NCBI GenBank assembly: GCA_002110485.1
Contig: MOWL01000068.1
Coordinates: 1,178,001 to 1,242,000 of the forward strand
Origin: Emergomyces orientalis
Lineage: Eukaryota; Ascomycota; Eurotiomycetes; Onygenales; Ajellomycetaceae
Direction of reading: 5' to 3'
Length of the DNA stretch: 64,000 nt
Made by a program: the position numbers and the translations under genes. The notes under the pieces were generated by a model. That model worked only from the letters and a program-made list of their open reading frames with translations. It was not told the origin of the DNA and ran no database searches. Positions 35,101 through 47,433 of the stretch are shown piece after piece. The first letter of the stretch is position 1. Every line of letters starts with the position of its first letter.

Positions 35101-37523
35101 GTGAGCAAATCCGACACCCCGTCCATGTCCATCTCGTCTTGATCGCTACCAATTTCATCATAGTATTCCGGTGTAGATTCGCCCCGCAGTTTGCGTTCGA
35201 TTTCACCGATATCAATCCACACACTATCAGCTTCACAATTGCATTTCTTCGCGACGCGAGCATAGTCCAGCCAGCTTTCAGTCGCAAAATTGACCGATTC
35301 AGCACAATTGTAGCCAAGGTTGAATCCCGAATGGTACCCATAAGGATAAGTTATGACAAACTCGCCCTCATAATGGACCATCTTGTTCACGGAGATGCCG
35401 AATTGTGATTTTAGAAGGGAGGGTGAAATCAGGTAGGTTTTATGACGAAGGAACTGGTCGCAGTTCTTTGCATCGGTTGGCCAGATACCTACATTATTAT
35501 TATTATTATTATTTTGCCTTGTAGGGAGGAAGACGCATGATCTGCATTAAAAAAACCAATCCGCGAAAAACAGGGGCAGGGTTGGAAGCTCACTCTTCAT
35601 AGCCGCTTCGAACTTTCCCATATCCTCCTGGGATATACTGTACCACTGCTTTGGGGCGCCAAAGTGTATATAATTTATACTATACAAATCCACATCCTCC
35701 AGGTGCCAGGCGAAGGTTGCCTTCCACATACCCAAATATAGATAAGCGGTATTAACTCCGGGGACTTTCTGGCCAAGCACATCAAGAAGATTTGGTAATT
35801 TGGCCACATTCCATGAAGTTACGCTATCGTCGAAAAGGGAACCAGGCATATCTGCACCGTACATGGGATTGTTGTACATTAAAGATTTCCAATAGGCCGT
35901 TTCCAGTTCCTCGCATCGTTCAGGGGTGAATTCCTCTGTGCCAGAAAGACGGTAGTCAAAATCTTTAAAGACCTCTTCATCAATGTAATCCGCTGCATCG
36001 CCGCGATTGTATTTTCTCCTAGCAGAAACAGATTTGGGTTGTCTTCCTTTAGGTTTAGGAGCAGGCAACGACTCCCCATCACTGAGGATCTCTGTTTTGG
36101 TTTCCACGGGTTTCGATTCCGGGGAGACAGGTGTTGGTGGGCTTTCCGGCTTTGATTTATCCACATGGTTCTCTGATGAGTCCTCCCCAGGCTTATCCAC
36201 TTCCACACGCTTGGGTTTGGGACCGGGTTTCCGTCGTTGCGAGTCAGATCTAGACTGTGGTTTGTACGCAGCGCCACGATTTACCTTTTCCTGGTTCCGC
36301 CGCCGCTCACCCCGTCGGGCTGGGGGTTGGTGACTGCTCTCCTCACAAAGTGATTTCCATTGTGGTAAGTTATATGAGCGCTGTTTTTCGATATTCGCCT
36401 GCGTGAACGTGCCGTGTGACCCGTGGAACTCCTGCATGATTGGATTCTTTACCCGGATGGTCTTGATAGGTTCATCGAGGGAAGGAAGGGCATCGGTCCT
36501 ATGTAAGTATGACATTAGCCAACAGTTAACGGACACATTTCATAACGAGAAATTAGAGCAAAAGGATTGTTTTAAAAAAATGAAACCCAACCCCCCCGGT
36601 GCAAACTGATGGGGGGTAAGGATCGAGATGAAGTCGAAGCGTGAAAGGGCAAATTGATGACGGCAGCGGAGAACCACGTTCCAAACAAAGATGTGCAGAT
36701 ATGCAGTGGACCGTCACCAATCACACGATTCGCGGGGAAGCTCCCATTGGATACATCTCGCTTGGGCAAATAAAAGAGGATGGTGGAAGTGGAGTAAGAG
36801 AGTAACGTCGAGTCCAGAGAGAAGAAAAAAAAGAAAGAAGATGATGATGATTATGAAGAAGTAGCTCACCATTCCTTTGGCGGGATAACCTTGATAACCC
36901 CGGATTTCATCCCATAACTGTCGACCTTCTGAACAAAGGCAGCGAAATCACGGAATTGGTCCATTGTCTACACATTATCCATCAAAGAAAACATAAATGG
37001 GTTAGCTTAGATATGCCCACAGTAAATTTCTTCCGCTATCGATAATAATGCAGTTTGACGGCAAGACGGTGTAGATGGGGAAAAAGCCCCCTCCCTTTTT
37101 GTTCCTCCTCAAACCAATAACAAACTCGATGAAGAAAGATTGGAGAGTAAGAGAAACACTAACAGGTTTAAAAACCGGTATCTTCCCACCACCATAGTAA
37201 TGATCGGGATGAATCTCATCTTCCGCTGCCGTTGTTGTCGACTCAGGCGCCGTTGTAGCATTAGAATTAGAAGTGGAATTGGAATTGGAATCAAGATCCA
37301 TATCTGACAGTTCCGACGGCGACGATGAAGCGGAAAAAGGAGCGGAGGAGGAGATATTATTATTGTCAATGGAGGAGGAAGAGATCTTTTCGCCATCAGC
37401 GCTGGCAGGTGGGGTCATGGAGGCGGTAGTATTATCATTATTGTTGTGGATGATATCGTCGGGTTTTTCGAGGACGCGGGGAGACATGGTGACGATGGCC
37501 TCAGCGGAGGATTCCGCCGCCAT
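32173..37523 (-). CDS. KDM4/KdmA-type histone lysine demethylase (JmjN-JmjC-extended PHD)
   Basis: A nuclear Fe(II)/2-oxoglutarate dioxygenase removing methyl groups from H3K36 and/or H3K9 (Rph1, A. nidulans KdmA, human KDM4). Five exons: 37523-37164, 36967-36870, 36498-35594, 35488-34429 and 34324-32173; 1524 aa. JmjN (about 114-153) is split over exons 1-3: IPVFKP, TMDQFRDFAAFV, VIPPKEW. A basic Pro/Lys-rich linker of about 140 residues follows. JmjC has iron ligands His418 and Glu420 (WHLEDVD) and His507 (YGYHSGFN), and the KDM4 zinc site Cys464/His470 plus the CNC pair after VAKK. An extended PHD follows (VRCVLCPNG ... CLFCREINGACFQC ... CTRAYHPTCA). The C-terminal ~700 residues are Ser/Pro/His-rich and probably disordered. 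All catalytic residues are intact, so an active enzyme is expected. Introns 1 and 2 (196 and 371 nt) are the longest in the window. Confidence 0.93.
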
Positions 37524-37787
37524 GGTTTTTCCACCCGTGGACTTTTCGGTTATGTTCCCAAAGGTTATATCGCTTTTCGAGTTTTTAGGGCCTTGTTTTT
37601 AGTTTTCTCTTTACACCCCAGCGGGCCCCCCTTTGGGAGAGAAGGGGAGGGGGGGGGAAGGGAGAAGGCAGTTCGAGGGGAGGTTGGGAGGGGATTGAGG
37701 GATAGGGGAATAGGGGAGGAAAGGAGAGGAGAGACAATAGTAGTAATGGTAGGAGTAGTAATAGTAGTAGTATAGAAGGGGAACGAG

Positions 37788-37835
<48 letters not shown>

Positions 37836-39819
37836 GTAGGTTCCCAGCCAGAGAGAATGTACGGAAGCAAAAAAGAGTCAGTCCTCTCAGCGGCAGCAGA
37901 GAGAGAGAAACAGGCAAGGAACAGCCTGAGTACAGGCACTGACACTAGCCCCAACCCGGGATAGCGGTGTGACTGCGGCGGTAAAAGGCTGCAGAACCCG
38001 ATGTCGGGAGAGGAGGAGAGGAGGAAAATACTCTGTAATAGTTCCGCTGGAATAACTAACTGAGTGATATGAGTAATAGAGTGACGGGGTATCGACAAGA
38101 AGGGGGTCCTGAGGATACTTGTCCTATCTAGTGGGATGATTTGATGTTGGTGGTGATAGTTACTCCTTGACTCGCTCTCACTCAAATCCCCCTACACAAG
38201 ACACACAACAAGGAGACACGGCAAGACAAGGCTTGGGGCGAAAACTCTGGGCCACTTCTCTGGTGCTTAGCTAATGAATCGATCCCTGCCTAGAATAAAT
38301 AGCTCCCTGCCCTCTGCCTAGTCGGATTATCCTTGATCCGCGGATACCCTTCTCGGGGCCCGGATTATCTGTTGATGCGCCTGTATCAACAAACCAACCC
38401 AAACTTTACACCAAGAAAATTCGGTTGGAACTAATTGAATATTCGATAACCAGTTAGTGACAAACATTTCATTTTATAGCAATAAAACAATATAATCTCA
38501 ATAGATATATATTTATTAAGGCAGATATCTCATTTCTCCACTCAATCATCGCAAAACAAAAAAAACAAAAAAAGGAAAAAAGGAAAATTAAAAATGTATC
38601 TTAACCCCCCCCCCCCCCCCCACCTACACCTACTAACCCCCTCCCAAATTACCCCTCGACGTCATCCCACAAGGTAATTGAGTTCCCGCAACAAGCCCCC
38701 CTCCCTCAGCCCATTTCAAAATCCCTTTCTTTTCCCCCCTCCCGCCCCGCGATTCGAACGCCCCAGTAATCGCCCAATGCCCTCATGCCCAATCCAATAA
38801 TGCCCAATGCGCGCGGCGCCCCCTCTCCAAGAAACTTCCAAGGGAAGCAAAAGGCGCCCGGCCGCTTTGTAGTGGACTCAACTTCTTTTCTTGAACTTGT
38901 CTCCGATCCCATGGATGGTCGGGACACTAAAAAATTCGCCCGAAATGGAATCAGTCGATTTTTATTCTGTTATCTATCCAATTGCAACTAATAATAATCT
39001 ACTGTGTCACATACGAAAGATAGCTGGCCAGGTGAGAAGGAAAAAAATTTTCTAGTCGCCGACTCGGCGCCCATCCATCCGGGGGCTCCAAGTTCGTGCA
39101 CGATGAAAGAAAAAAAATAAATAAAAAAAAAACCAAAAAAAAGGTGGAGTAGTTGAAAACATTAAACTAAAAGAGAAAAAGAAAAGGAAAAGAAAAAAGA
39201 AAGGAAGAAAGAACAGAAAAGAACCCCCAGCAAGATTTTTTCAAACTGTTATTATTATTTTCATAGTCATTTTTTTCTTGTGTCAAAAGAAGATGGACGG
39301 ATTGGCGTTTATGTCAGTTCGAAAGGGTTTTTAAATTAATGTTTGTCGAGAATTATTAACCATTCAGTTTATCTGCCCCGTGCGGAGTAGGAGATATTGT
39401 ATCAGATACCGGAAAATATTTCCAGCCGACAAAAAAATTTAAAAAAGGATAAAAAAGGTGCAAAGGATAAATAAAACCATAGCTTTGTTATGTTTTAATC
39501 ACAATCATCATCTCACTGAAACCCCAATTTTTTTTTAAATTCTTCCTTTTGATAGATACATATAGCCTTCAGAGATAACTAGACGAAGAAATAACACAAC
39601 AGAAAGGAATATCTTAATCCTAGCATGCATAAAACTAACAAGTGGACTTAGAAAGACAAAAAAAGAAAAAAGGGGCTATACCAAACTCAAATGTACAGGA
39701 CTTTGTTGATATTGTAACAAGCAAAGACAAGAAAGAAAAACTAAAACGAGATAACAGGGAATAAACACTATCATTAACCACTATCAAATCAAAATCCAAA
39801 TCCATATCCAAAATCGAAA
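37524..39819. promoter_or_regulatory. Upstream/leader region of the KDM4 gene, pyrimidine-rich on the sense strand
   Basis: The sense (minus) strand is CT-rich from the ATG to about 38160, including a (CT)21 tract at 37791-37832. A frame of about 200 codons across it encodes Ser-Leu dipeptide runs and is rejected as a gene. Further left of the carnitine acetyltransferase gene (38500-39800) the DNA is A-rich with a C17 run at 38605-38621. CT-rich leaders are common in highly regulated fungal genes. Confidence 0.45.
37791..37832. repeat. AG/CT dinucleotide microsatellite
   Basis: Twenty-one uninterrupted AG units on the plus strand, (CT)21 in the sense of the KDM4 transcript, about 270 nt before its ATG. 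Confidence 0.95.
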
Positions 39820-42701
39820 TCAATATTCATTCAATTTCAACACTTTACCAACCAACTTCCGCTTGGGAGGCTTTTCCCGATCCCGATCCGCCTGTAACCC
39901 TTTAAGCGCATGGAGCAACATTCCCGCATCGAAGAACCCATCTACGAGGGTAAAAAAAAGGGCCAGTTAGTATCAGATATTTCAAAACAACCAGCAAGAA
40001 GAGAGTCAGAGGAGGGAGCCTCCTTAAAAAAAACGAAGAAGAAAAAGAAAACTCAAAACTTACACCCACCCATTCCATCATCCTCCGCATCCCCACTATC
40101 CGTCGTCGGCGTTTCGGGCCCTCCCCTCACCCCACCCACAAGCTGCGGATCAGCTCTCACCATCCGCCCCTTGCCCCTAACCCGCTCTCCAAGCGTCACC
40201 ATCGCCGGCGCAGGAGGCACCTCGGCATCCATCTGCCTCTCCCGTACACTACTCGGCCCGACAGGTTTGCGCTGCGTCGCGCGCAGCAGCTTGCGAATCT
40301 CGTACAGATACGCCTCGAGCGACTGGATGAAGCGGGTTGTCTGTCTATGTTTGGACGACGCGCAGATGGAGATCGAGTCGTCCTTAATGATGTAGCCGAT
40401 GCCGAAGCCGTCGCCGGATGTGGGGCCGAAGCCGAAGTGGCGGAGGGACGGGTTGCCGCAGTTTGAGGTTGAGAGAATTGTGTTGTTGATTTTGTCCCAG
40501 CCGGCGTCGTTGAAGAGGGCTGGGGTATGCGCGAGTTGTTGGAGGCGGACGTTGCGCGAGCTACTGGTAGAGTAGCTGGAGGATATGCTGTCGTCGGATG
40601 GGGAGGAAGGGCGGGAGACGGCGGTGGAACCGTGTGCTGGGAGCGGGGAGGAAGAGTCGATGTTTGAGCCGTTCTCGACGGGACTGGAGTAGCCGTTTGT
40701 ACTTGGAGGTCCGCTGCTGATTATCCCCGGTCCATCGTCGAAGGAGCGTTGCCAGAGGCAGTAGAGGGCATAGAGATGTCGGTCTTGACCCTTGCCCTGT
40801 GAGCAGATCTTGGTAACTGCAGTGTGTTTCTCTGTGGCTTTTCGTAGGGCGGCGACTTTCTCTGCTGCGGGGCGCTCACCCCAGAATGTCCGCACGAATT
40901 CGACGGATTCCTGGGAAACGGTTCTGACGGCCTCTGTGCGCCCGTGGAGGAAGAACTTGGTCATCGCTGGCTCGTAGGTATTTTCGACCCGGCCGTAGAG
41001 ACCGTAGTAAGCGGCTTGGAACGCCATTTGAACAAATGCATCGGGTGAGAAGCCCATCGCGGTAATAAAGTTCTTCCCGTAGCCGTTGAAGTCGAGGACT
41101 TGGAATTCGTGCTGATGCAACAGATCCGCGAGGTGCGATTCGGCGAATCGAAGGGCGATGCTGAGTTCCGGGCCCATGTCCCACTCAAGTTTGTGCGGGG
41201 TTGTGCTCACGTTTGATGCAAAGCTCTCGGGGCTCCGTTTTGATGGGGGAGGGCTGGTAGTTGCCCACAGGCTAGGAGCTTGCCCGTTGATCGTCCTGGC
41301 GAACCGAAGGATGGTGTCGGTGTAAACGTCACTTGCGAATCGGAGCACAGTATGGCCGTCGACACCAGTATGTTCAAAGTTGATGCCGGCACTACCGTTC
41401 TTGCATACAATGATTTGCAATTTGTCATACCATCGGTTCGTGCAGGTTCCAATCTGTACGCCCCTCACAACCTCATTGGTCCCGCAAAGCATATTGGCGC
41501 AAAGCTCAGCAGTATTTGAAGGTTCCGTAGAATCTAGACACAAAACAAAGAGAGCGGTATCGACGATATTCAAACACTCAGCATTATTAGATCCCCGATC
41601 TTTGGTCAAGATATCTCTCAAGCCTGACCAAACTTTCCGGTTTTCCGTACTGAGCACCCCAAGCGCCCCCTTTGCGGCTTCTTGAATTGGAGTCTGCTCT
41701 GCATCTTCGATAATTACTTGAAGATTAAGCGATATGTCCCTTTCGCTCATGAGCAGGTCATTTTTGTCGTCAAGGACGTCGAACCAGTAAAATTGCCCTC
41801 GACAAAGGACAACCATATGTTTAGCAGCCGAATCCTGGCCAATAATGCACCCATTCTCGGTCGGAACTCGAGCCGTGCCAAATAATCTCGAATATTGGAA
41901 CATGCAAAGTGGTTTCCCACGAACCGTGTCTGGAGCCAGCTCCTCTCTTCGAACAGCTCGAACGAATGATAACGCAGACACCACCAATGAAGCTGCCCGA
42001 GTAACCTGATTGTTCCTTGCAGGAGTGGGGTCATCCTCCAAAAGGAAAAATGGATTGAGATTGAGGACAACCGCTACCTGGATGTTAGTCGCGTACCCTT
42101 TCGATCCAACGAAACACTTGCTAAAGAATTAACAGATTTCAGGACGCAACTTACGATTATCATAATTCAAATAAGAATCATACCCTAGCGGACAAGTCAG
42201 TAATTGTTTCAAACAGATGGCCACGCAAGTGACAGCCAAGATACCGAATGTAAAATGGAAACTGAAAAAAAACTCACAAAATTGCTCAATGTAGCTAGAT
42301 TTCGACGTAGCATAATTCTTCAGCTTATCTTGTAATTCCGGGCCGTCTGTCTTGAGAAACTCATGTACAGCGGCCTTTGACTCTTCCTGTTCCCTGGGGG
42401 ACTGTAAGGGGGCCAAACATTCCAGGTATCTATTGCATGTGCTTTCAAGATCTGGGATCGGGAGCTTGGGGAGCGAATCTTGGTTTGCGAAAGTTATACC
42501 GTTGTGAACCTTTTGAGGTGGGTTCGAGTTAAAGTTGGCCGCATCTGCTCCAGCCATGGCGCTCCGGTGTGTTTCCTTGGTCTCAGAAATTCCGTTTGGG
42601 AGTTTGGGAGTTTTCGAGTTCGCGTTTGCGTTCTCGGCCAGAGTCTCTGCTAATGGCTTGGGCATAGTAAAGAATCGGACTGCCATAGTGGAATAGGACA
42701 T
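39820..42701 (-). CDS. Carnitine acetyltransferase, cytosolic FacC/Yat2-like
   Basis: Transfers acetyl groups between CoA and carnitine so that acetyl units can move between compartments, needed for growth on acetate and fatty acids. Four exons: 42701-42278, 42184-42155 (30 nt), 42073-40064 and 39941-39820; 861 aa. The microexon is required to give YIEQFWYDSYLNYDNPVVLN. The catalytic histidine is His386 in INFEHTGVDGH, and the carnitine/CoA-site string NRWYDKLQIIV precedes it. The last exon gives GGYGFFDAGMLLHALKGL. No peroxisomal C-terminal signal (ends LNEY) and no clear mitochondrial presequence, which fits the cytosolic branch. About 60 Ser/Pro/Asn-rich residues are inserted before RNVRLQQLAHTP, an insertion I would not expect in animal enzymes. 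Confidence 0.93.
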
Positions 42702-45462
42702 TATTTTTTTTCAACAGGTCAGCAATATTGCACTAGCTTTAAACTAAGCGGGGTCTAAGCGTAACGTGAGGCAAGGACGGTAGGTATTGAAAGAAGTCGC
42801 AGGGCACTGCGGTAGAAATAGTGGCAATCTTGCAAACAGTAGGACGGCATGGGGGCAAATTTAAAAATACGATAAAAGTAGGAGGGTAGAAGGAGGGAAA
42901 GTGGACATGATCTCAGAAGTAGTATCAATAATATGTCAATTCCGAAAGACTGTAGATCCGGGATACCTTCTCCGTGTAAACCTGAGCCAAATGGGGAATG
43001 GGGAGTGGGAAAACGCAGATGTATCTATATATAATAAAAAAGCAGGCGGGCAAATTGCGTGCCTACAGGTAGCGGACTGACACTCTCAAAGTTATACCCC
43101 GCGACCTGGAAGAATGATATCAGAGGCAGCAGGCAGTCCCCGGACACGTGAGTACGAGATGGGTGCCCCCGGGGGGATCGGGCTGAAGGAAGTGCGTGGA
43201 AGAATGGAAGCGCAGCGGCCCGTAAGACCTTGGGGCGGAAAAGGAGGAGCTCACCTCTTGGAAAAGATAACACCGACGAAATCCGTCAAGAGAGTGGGAC
43301 CCTGAAGATTTGACTGGGTAAACCGTAAGGGGAGAAAAAACCCGAGGCAACATGCAGCCTGGGGGTGTATCGGGGCAACGGATGGGATGGGTAGCAGTGT
43401 TAGCGCAGGAGCGAAATATCAGACCAGTTCACTGTGGAGCAGCTTCACGAAGATGAGGAATCTATTCTCCGAAGACATATGGGGGAGAGTTCTCATCGTT
43501 AGTAAGATATTCGCGTGAGTAATAAGGGCTGAGGCAAAGATAGAATGGGAGCCCTGGATGGGGAGTAATTTGAGAGGTTGGAGGAGAGTTGGTATAGGTT
43601 GGCAGAGGTTAAGTAATTTAAGGTATGATGAATCACGCCGGCCCGTCAGCTGCAGGTTATACATAAACGCAATAAAACTTACATGTGCAGCGGATTGAGC
43701 TCAGAACAAAGCCTATATGATATTAATATTAATAATTAGGGATATAGGTAGTTATACGGAAAAAAATTGCACTTAAATAATAACGGACTTTATATAAAAA
43801 GAGTCGCACTACCCACTTTCACACACACACACATATCCATCCATACCATTCAGCCGTTGACGTCGATTTCTCATAGGATGAGGTAAGCCGTAACTAACTA
43901 ACCTCCGAACTCCCGCCACTGGAGTCCTCCACCGCCAGCCAACCAAACCGCCAAAGACGCTCCAGGATCACGAAATTCCAAGCGGTTTTTTTTTTTCCTT
44001 CCGTGACGGGATAGCGGAGTTTTCGCCCCAGCTTCAAGATAATTTTATTCAGACGCCCCTTGACAGTAAGTCCTAAGAAGGGCGAAGAACTACCAACTCC
44101 ATCTCGCACAAATGCAGTCCGATTAGTTAACCTGTGCTGCTTGGAACAGTGGGAAATCGCCAATTTCTCCACATTTACCCCCGCCAACCTATTAACATTT
44201 TTCCCTATCCAACTCGGGCGTGAGGAAGAAAACCGAAATATCTCCCGAGCTGAAAAATATCTGGAAAATATATCACTGTCTGCGGATAGATAGTGCAACA
44301 TTAGCATCGCCAGTTTTGTCAACCAGGAAAGATACAAAATGTAGCTCCACATTAGTATTATTATTCGTTCGGCGGTTTTAACTAACTCTCACGGCTAAGG
44401 CCCTTCGTTTCAGGATCGAACCAAATTTTCCATCCCAGTTAGACGCCGCGGGTCAATAACCTTGAAAAATTAATAATTACGACGGAGTTCCATACGTGAT
44501 GTGGTAACTTAGTGGAGACCTTATTTGTTAAACCAGGGTCATCGCGAAATGCAAGATGATCAGATATCACATACCAACTAGTCGAATTCTAAACAATCAT
44601 TGATATGCGGGTTCGCCTGGGGGTTTATTTTTCTGGCTCTTAATTTTTTTAATTTTTTTTATTGTTATGGCGCACCTGATCTATCATGAGCTGGCTAGCA
44701 TCATAAAAATGAACCTGCATGACATCCTACAGCTGCGCCTGCAGCTACAACTGCGCATATGAAATGTGATTTCCATGCATCACTCCGCTCACTAGTGCCA
44801 TGCCATGCCATGCCAAAAGCCACCAGGGCAGCCAAATCCTTCTAGAACAACCAGTTGTCTGTGTGGAAACAAATATGGAAGAAGGTACATAGATTATCTT
44901 AATTCTGCTAAAAAAGGGCCCGGCCCAATGGCGTCTCTGGGAGTGCGAGCGGCAAAAGGCGGCCAGTGGGAATTTTTCCCATCCTGCTGCTCCTCAGAGT
45001 TTTATATGGCCCAGGGTCCATAACCCATTGGGCGGGATGGGGCTCAATCTTGGTACCCGAAACTATCCCATCTTGCCCTCCATTATATTTTACGTTCCTG
45101 AGTCTCCAAAAATAGTAGTTAAATATGCTACAAGAGGACGGGTGTGTAAATCCCATTCATAAACTTAAAAACGCTAGTACGTCATGTCTTTATCCGCACC
45201 TGAAAAATCCGGTTTATATACGAGTCAATGGTATCACAAAATCATTATCTAAAAAGGAAAAAGGCTAGAAAGAACACCCGCTCCACGATGGAATAAGAAA
45301 AAAGGGAACGCCACGCAATGCAATGCAATGCAATGATGCACAACGCAGCGCAGCAGAAGAAGAAGAAGAAGAAGAAGAAGAAGAGGAATGGAAAAAGTGC
45401 GAAAAGTGAAGAAGGAAAAGGGAAAAAAAAAGGGAGCCACTCCCATCAAGCGTCCCACCTGG
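42702..45462. other. Intergenic spacer, 2.8 kb
   Basis: Upstream of the carnitine acetyltransferase gene and 3' of the methionine permease gene. Frames of up to 152 codons (e.g. 43894-44352 minus) have no recognisable features. Small repeats: gcaat x4 around 45315-45334 and gaa triplets at 45355-45384. Confidence 0.5.
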
Positions 45463-47433
45463 TCAGGTGAGATACTTCTTCGTAATCACATTCCTCGTCC
45501 ACCCATCCTCTCCCACAAACACCTCCGCCTCCAGTCGATACTTGCCCAGCCGAGGCATCAACTGCGCCCAGATGAGCCAGTATATGCCGCCAGCAAGCAC
45601 GATTGCAATGCCCACTACACAGTGGAGGTAGTATGGTAGTTCATCGTAGACATTCTGGTCGCCCTCCGGCGGCACGAAGGGGGCGATGACGAGATACATG
45701 TTGCTGAGAAGGAAGAATATTACCACCGGTAGCGTCGCGGATACGGGTGGATTCCAGTTGTATTTGGCACGGTTGAGGTAGAGGTGGATGAGGCCGCCGG
45801 AGACGAAGGTATTGATTATGGAGAGGGGGTAGGATATTACGCTGCGGGTCAATGGTGTTAGTAACATTCGAAGCTTTTTTCTAAGAGGGGTTGTAAAAAA
45901 GTTCTAGTACACACTTAAGGATGAAGTTGTAGGCATCGCCTGGCGGGGGCGCTAGCATGATAATGACTGAAACAAGCCAATGCTCGAATAGGCCTACGAA
46001 TGGGGCATCGAAGGGCTTATTGCTAGCCCAGAATCGAGAAAATGGAAGGATACCCTCGCGTCCAAGTTCTTGAACCACTGTCATGGTATTAGCGAAATGT
46101 ACAGGGTATATATGGACAGGCGTTATTACGAAGGGAAGAAACACATACAGCGGCCTTGCGAGAAAATAACACTGAGCACATTGCCGAATGCTGACAGAGC
46201 GACGAAGACGGACAGCGCTCGTTCGGCGCTTGGGCCGAAGACGTTTCGAAAAAAGGACGCCGCAAGGACACGACCAGAGGAAAGTATTTCGTCCTTTGGG
46301 ACTGCAGCGAAATACGCAACCTAATCATTAACCGTGCGTGGTTAGCAGGCAAACTAATGTCATTCGGGGGAGGAGGGGATGGACAGGGAAAATTTTCCGC
46401 ATACATTAGCCAATATGTATAAAACCGACACGATGCCTAGCGCGAGAGGTGCGGCAATCTTCAACGTCCTTACGGGATTTTTCGTCTCGCTCAAGGCATA
46501 GTTGGCATTGCTGTACCCGATAAAGCTCCATATAACATTGTACAGAGCGGTGACCACACCGTATGCGCTGCCCGTGGTTCCTTCAAAGGCGTTCTCAAAG
46601 TTGTTGGGCTTCTCGATTTTCAATGCTCCCCCAAGTGCGGCCCAACCTGCAACGACAATTACAACGATGACAAGGAGTTTGATAACGCCCAGAATGTTCT
46701 GCAGTCGCAATCCCCATTTCAACGCAAGGCCGTGGATTAAAAATGCGGCGGTGATGCAAGCAAGACCGATACCCCGCTGATTCCAGCGATTTACCTCGAT
46801 CTGTGCCGCGTGTAAGATGTACTCGCCAAAGATGACCGAGTTAGATCCCGCCCAGCCTATTAACCAGTCAGCATAGCCGTAACTAACTAATATAATCGAG
46901 TCCCTTTGTCGAAGACGGGAAAGCTTTGCCTGCCTCACCTAGCAAAACCACGTAGCCCGTATACAAGCACGACGTGAGAAACCGTGGCTTTCGAAATACA
47001 TATTCCAAGTAATTTTTCTCTCCGCCGTTTCGGGGAAGCCCGGTTCCAAATTCAATGTATACCGCCATGCCAGCGGCAGCGATGACCGTGCCGGCAACCC
47101 ATATGAACATGCTCAGTCCAACACTACCTGACAGCGCGAAGATGCTACTGGGCGTGGCAAAAATTCCGGTACCAATCATGCGATTGAAGATGAGGAAGAC
47201 GGCCGATGTGAGTCCTATCTGGCGCCGTGAAGAGCTTGTTTGATAAGAATCTCCTACTGTAGTAGAAAATCAGCTAAGCTGTTGTATGTAGATATTAAGC
47301 TTGTAAATATCAAATCTGTTCACATACTCTCGGCCTGCCCCTCCTCGCCAGTCTGATAGCCTTCATTGAGGCTCTGCTTGCTTGAAGATCTCCATAGCCC
47401 AGACGTCAACCAAGACTTTTCACCAGGTGACAT
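45463..47433 (-). CDS. High-affinity methionine permease-like transporter (MUP1/MUP3, LAT family)
   Basis: Six exons: 47433-47328, 47256-46939, 46886-46405, 46320-46149, 46077-45915 and 45841-45463; introns are 52-84 nt; 539 aa. The N-terminal cytosolic tail is Ser/Glu-rich. TM1 has the APC signature NRMIGTGIFATP, followed by GLPRNGGEKNYLEYVFRKP, typical of fungal MUP-type L-methionine permeases. Later spans include FIGYSNANYALSETKNPVRTLK, the helix-6 region conserved in the LAT group. About 12 membrane spans are expected. It imports methionine (perhaps also cysteine) at the plasma membrane. Sulfur-dependent control is known for the yeast gene but not visible here. Exon 5, LVQELGREGILPFSRFWASN, confirms the splicing. 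Confidence 0.92.

Noticed and set aside
37565..38185. 206-codon minus-strand frame with long Ser-Leu runs
   Set aside because: The runs come from the CT microsatellite; no domain and located in the KDM4 leader.
38735..38790. gattcgaac string resembling the T-loop of a minus-strand tRNA
   Set aside because: The T-stem does not pair beyond three bases and no A box lies at the right distance.
43894..44352. 152-codon minus-strand frame
   Set aside because: No family features, amino-acid composition looks random, flanked by A/T-rich spacer.
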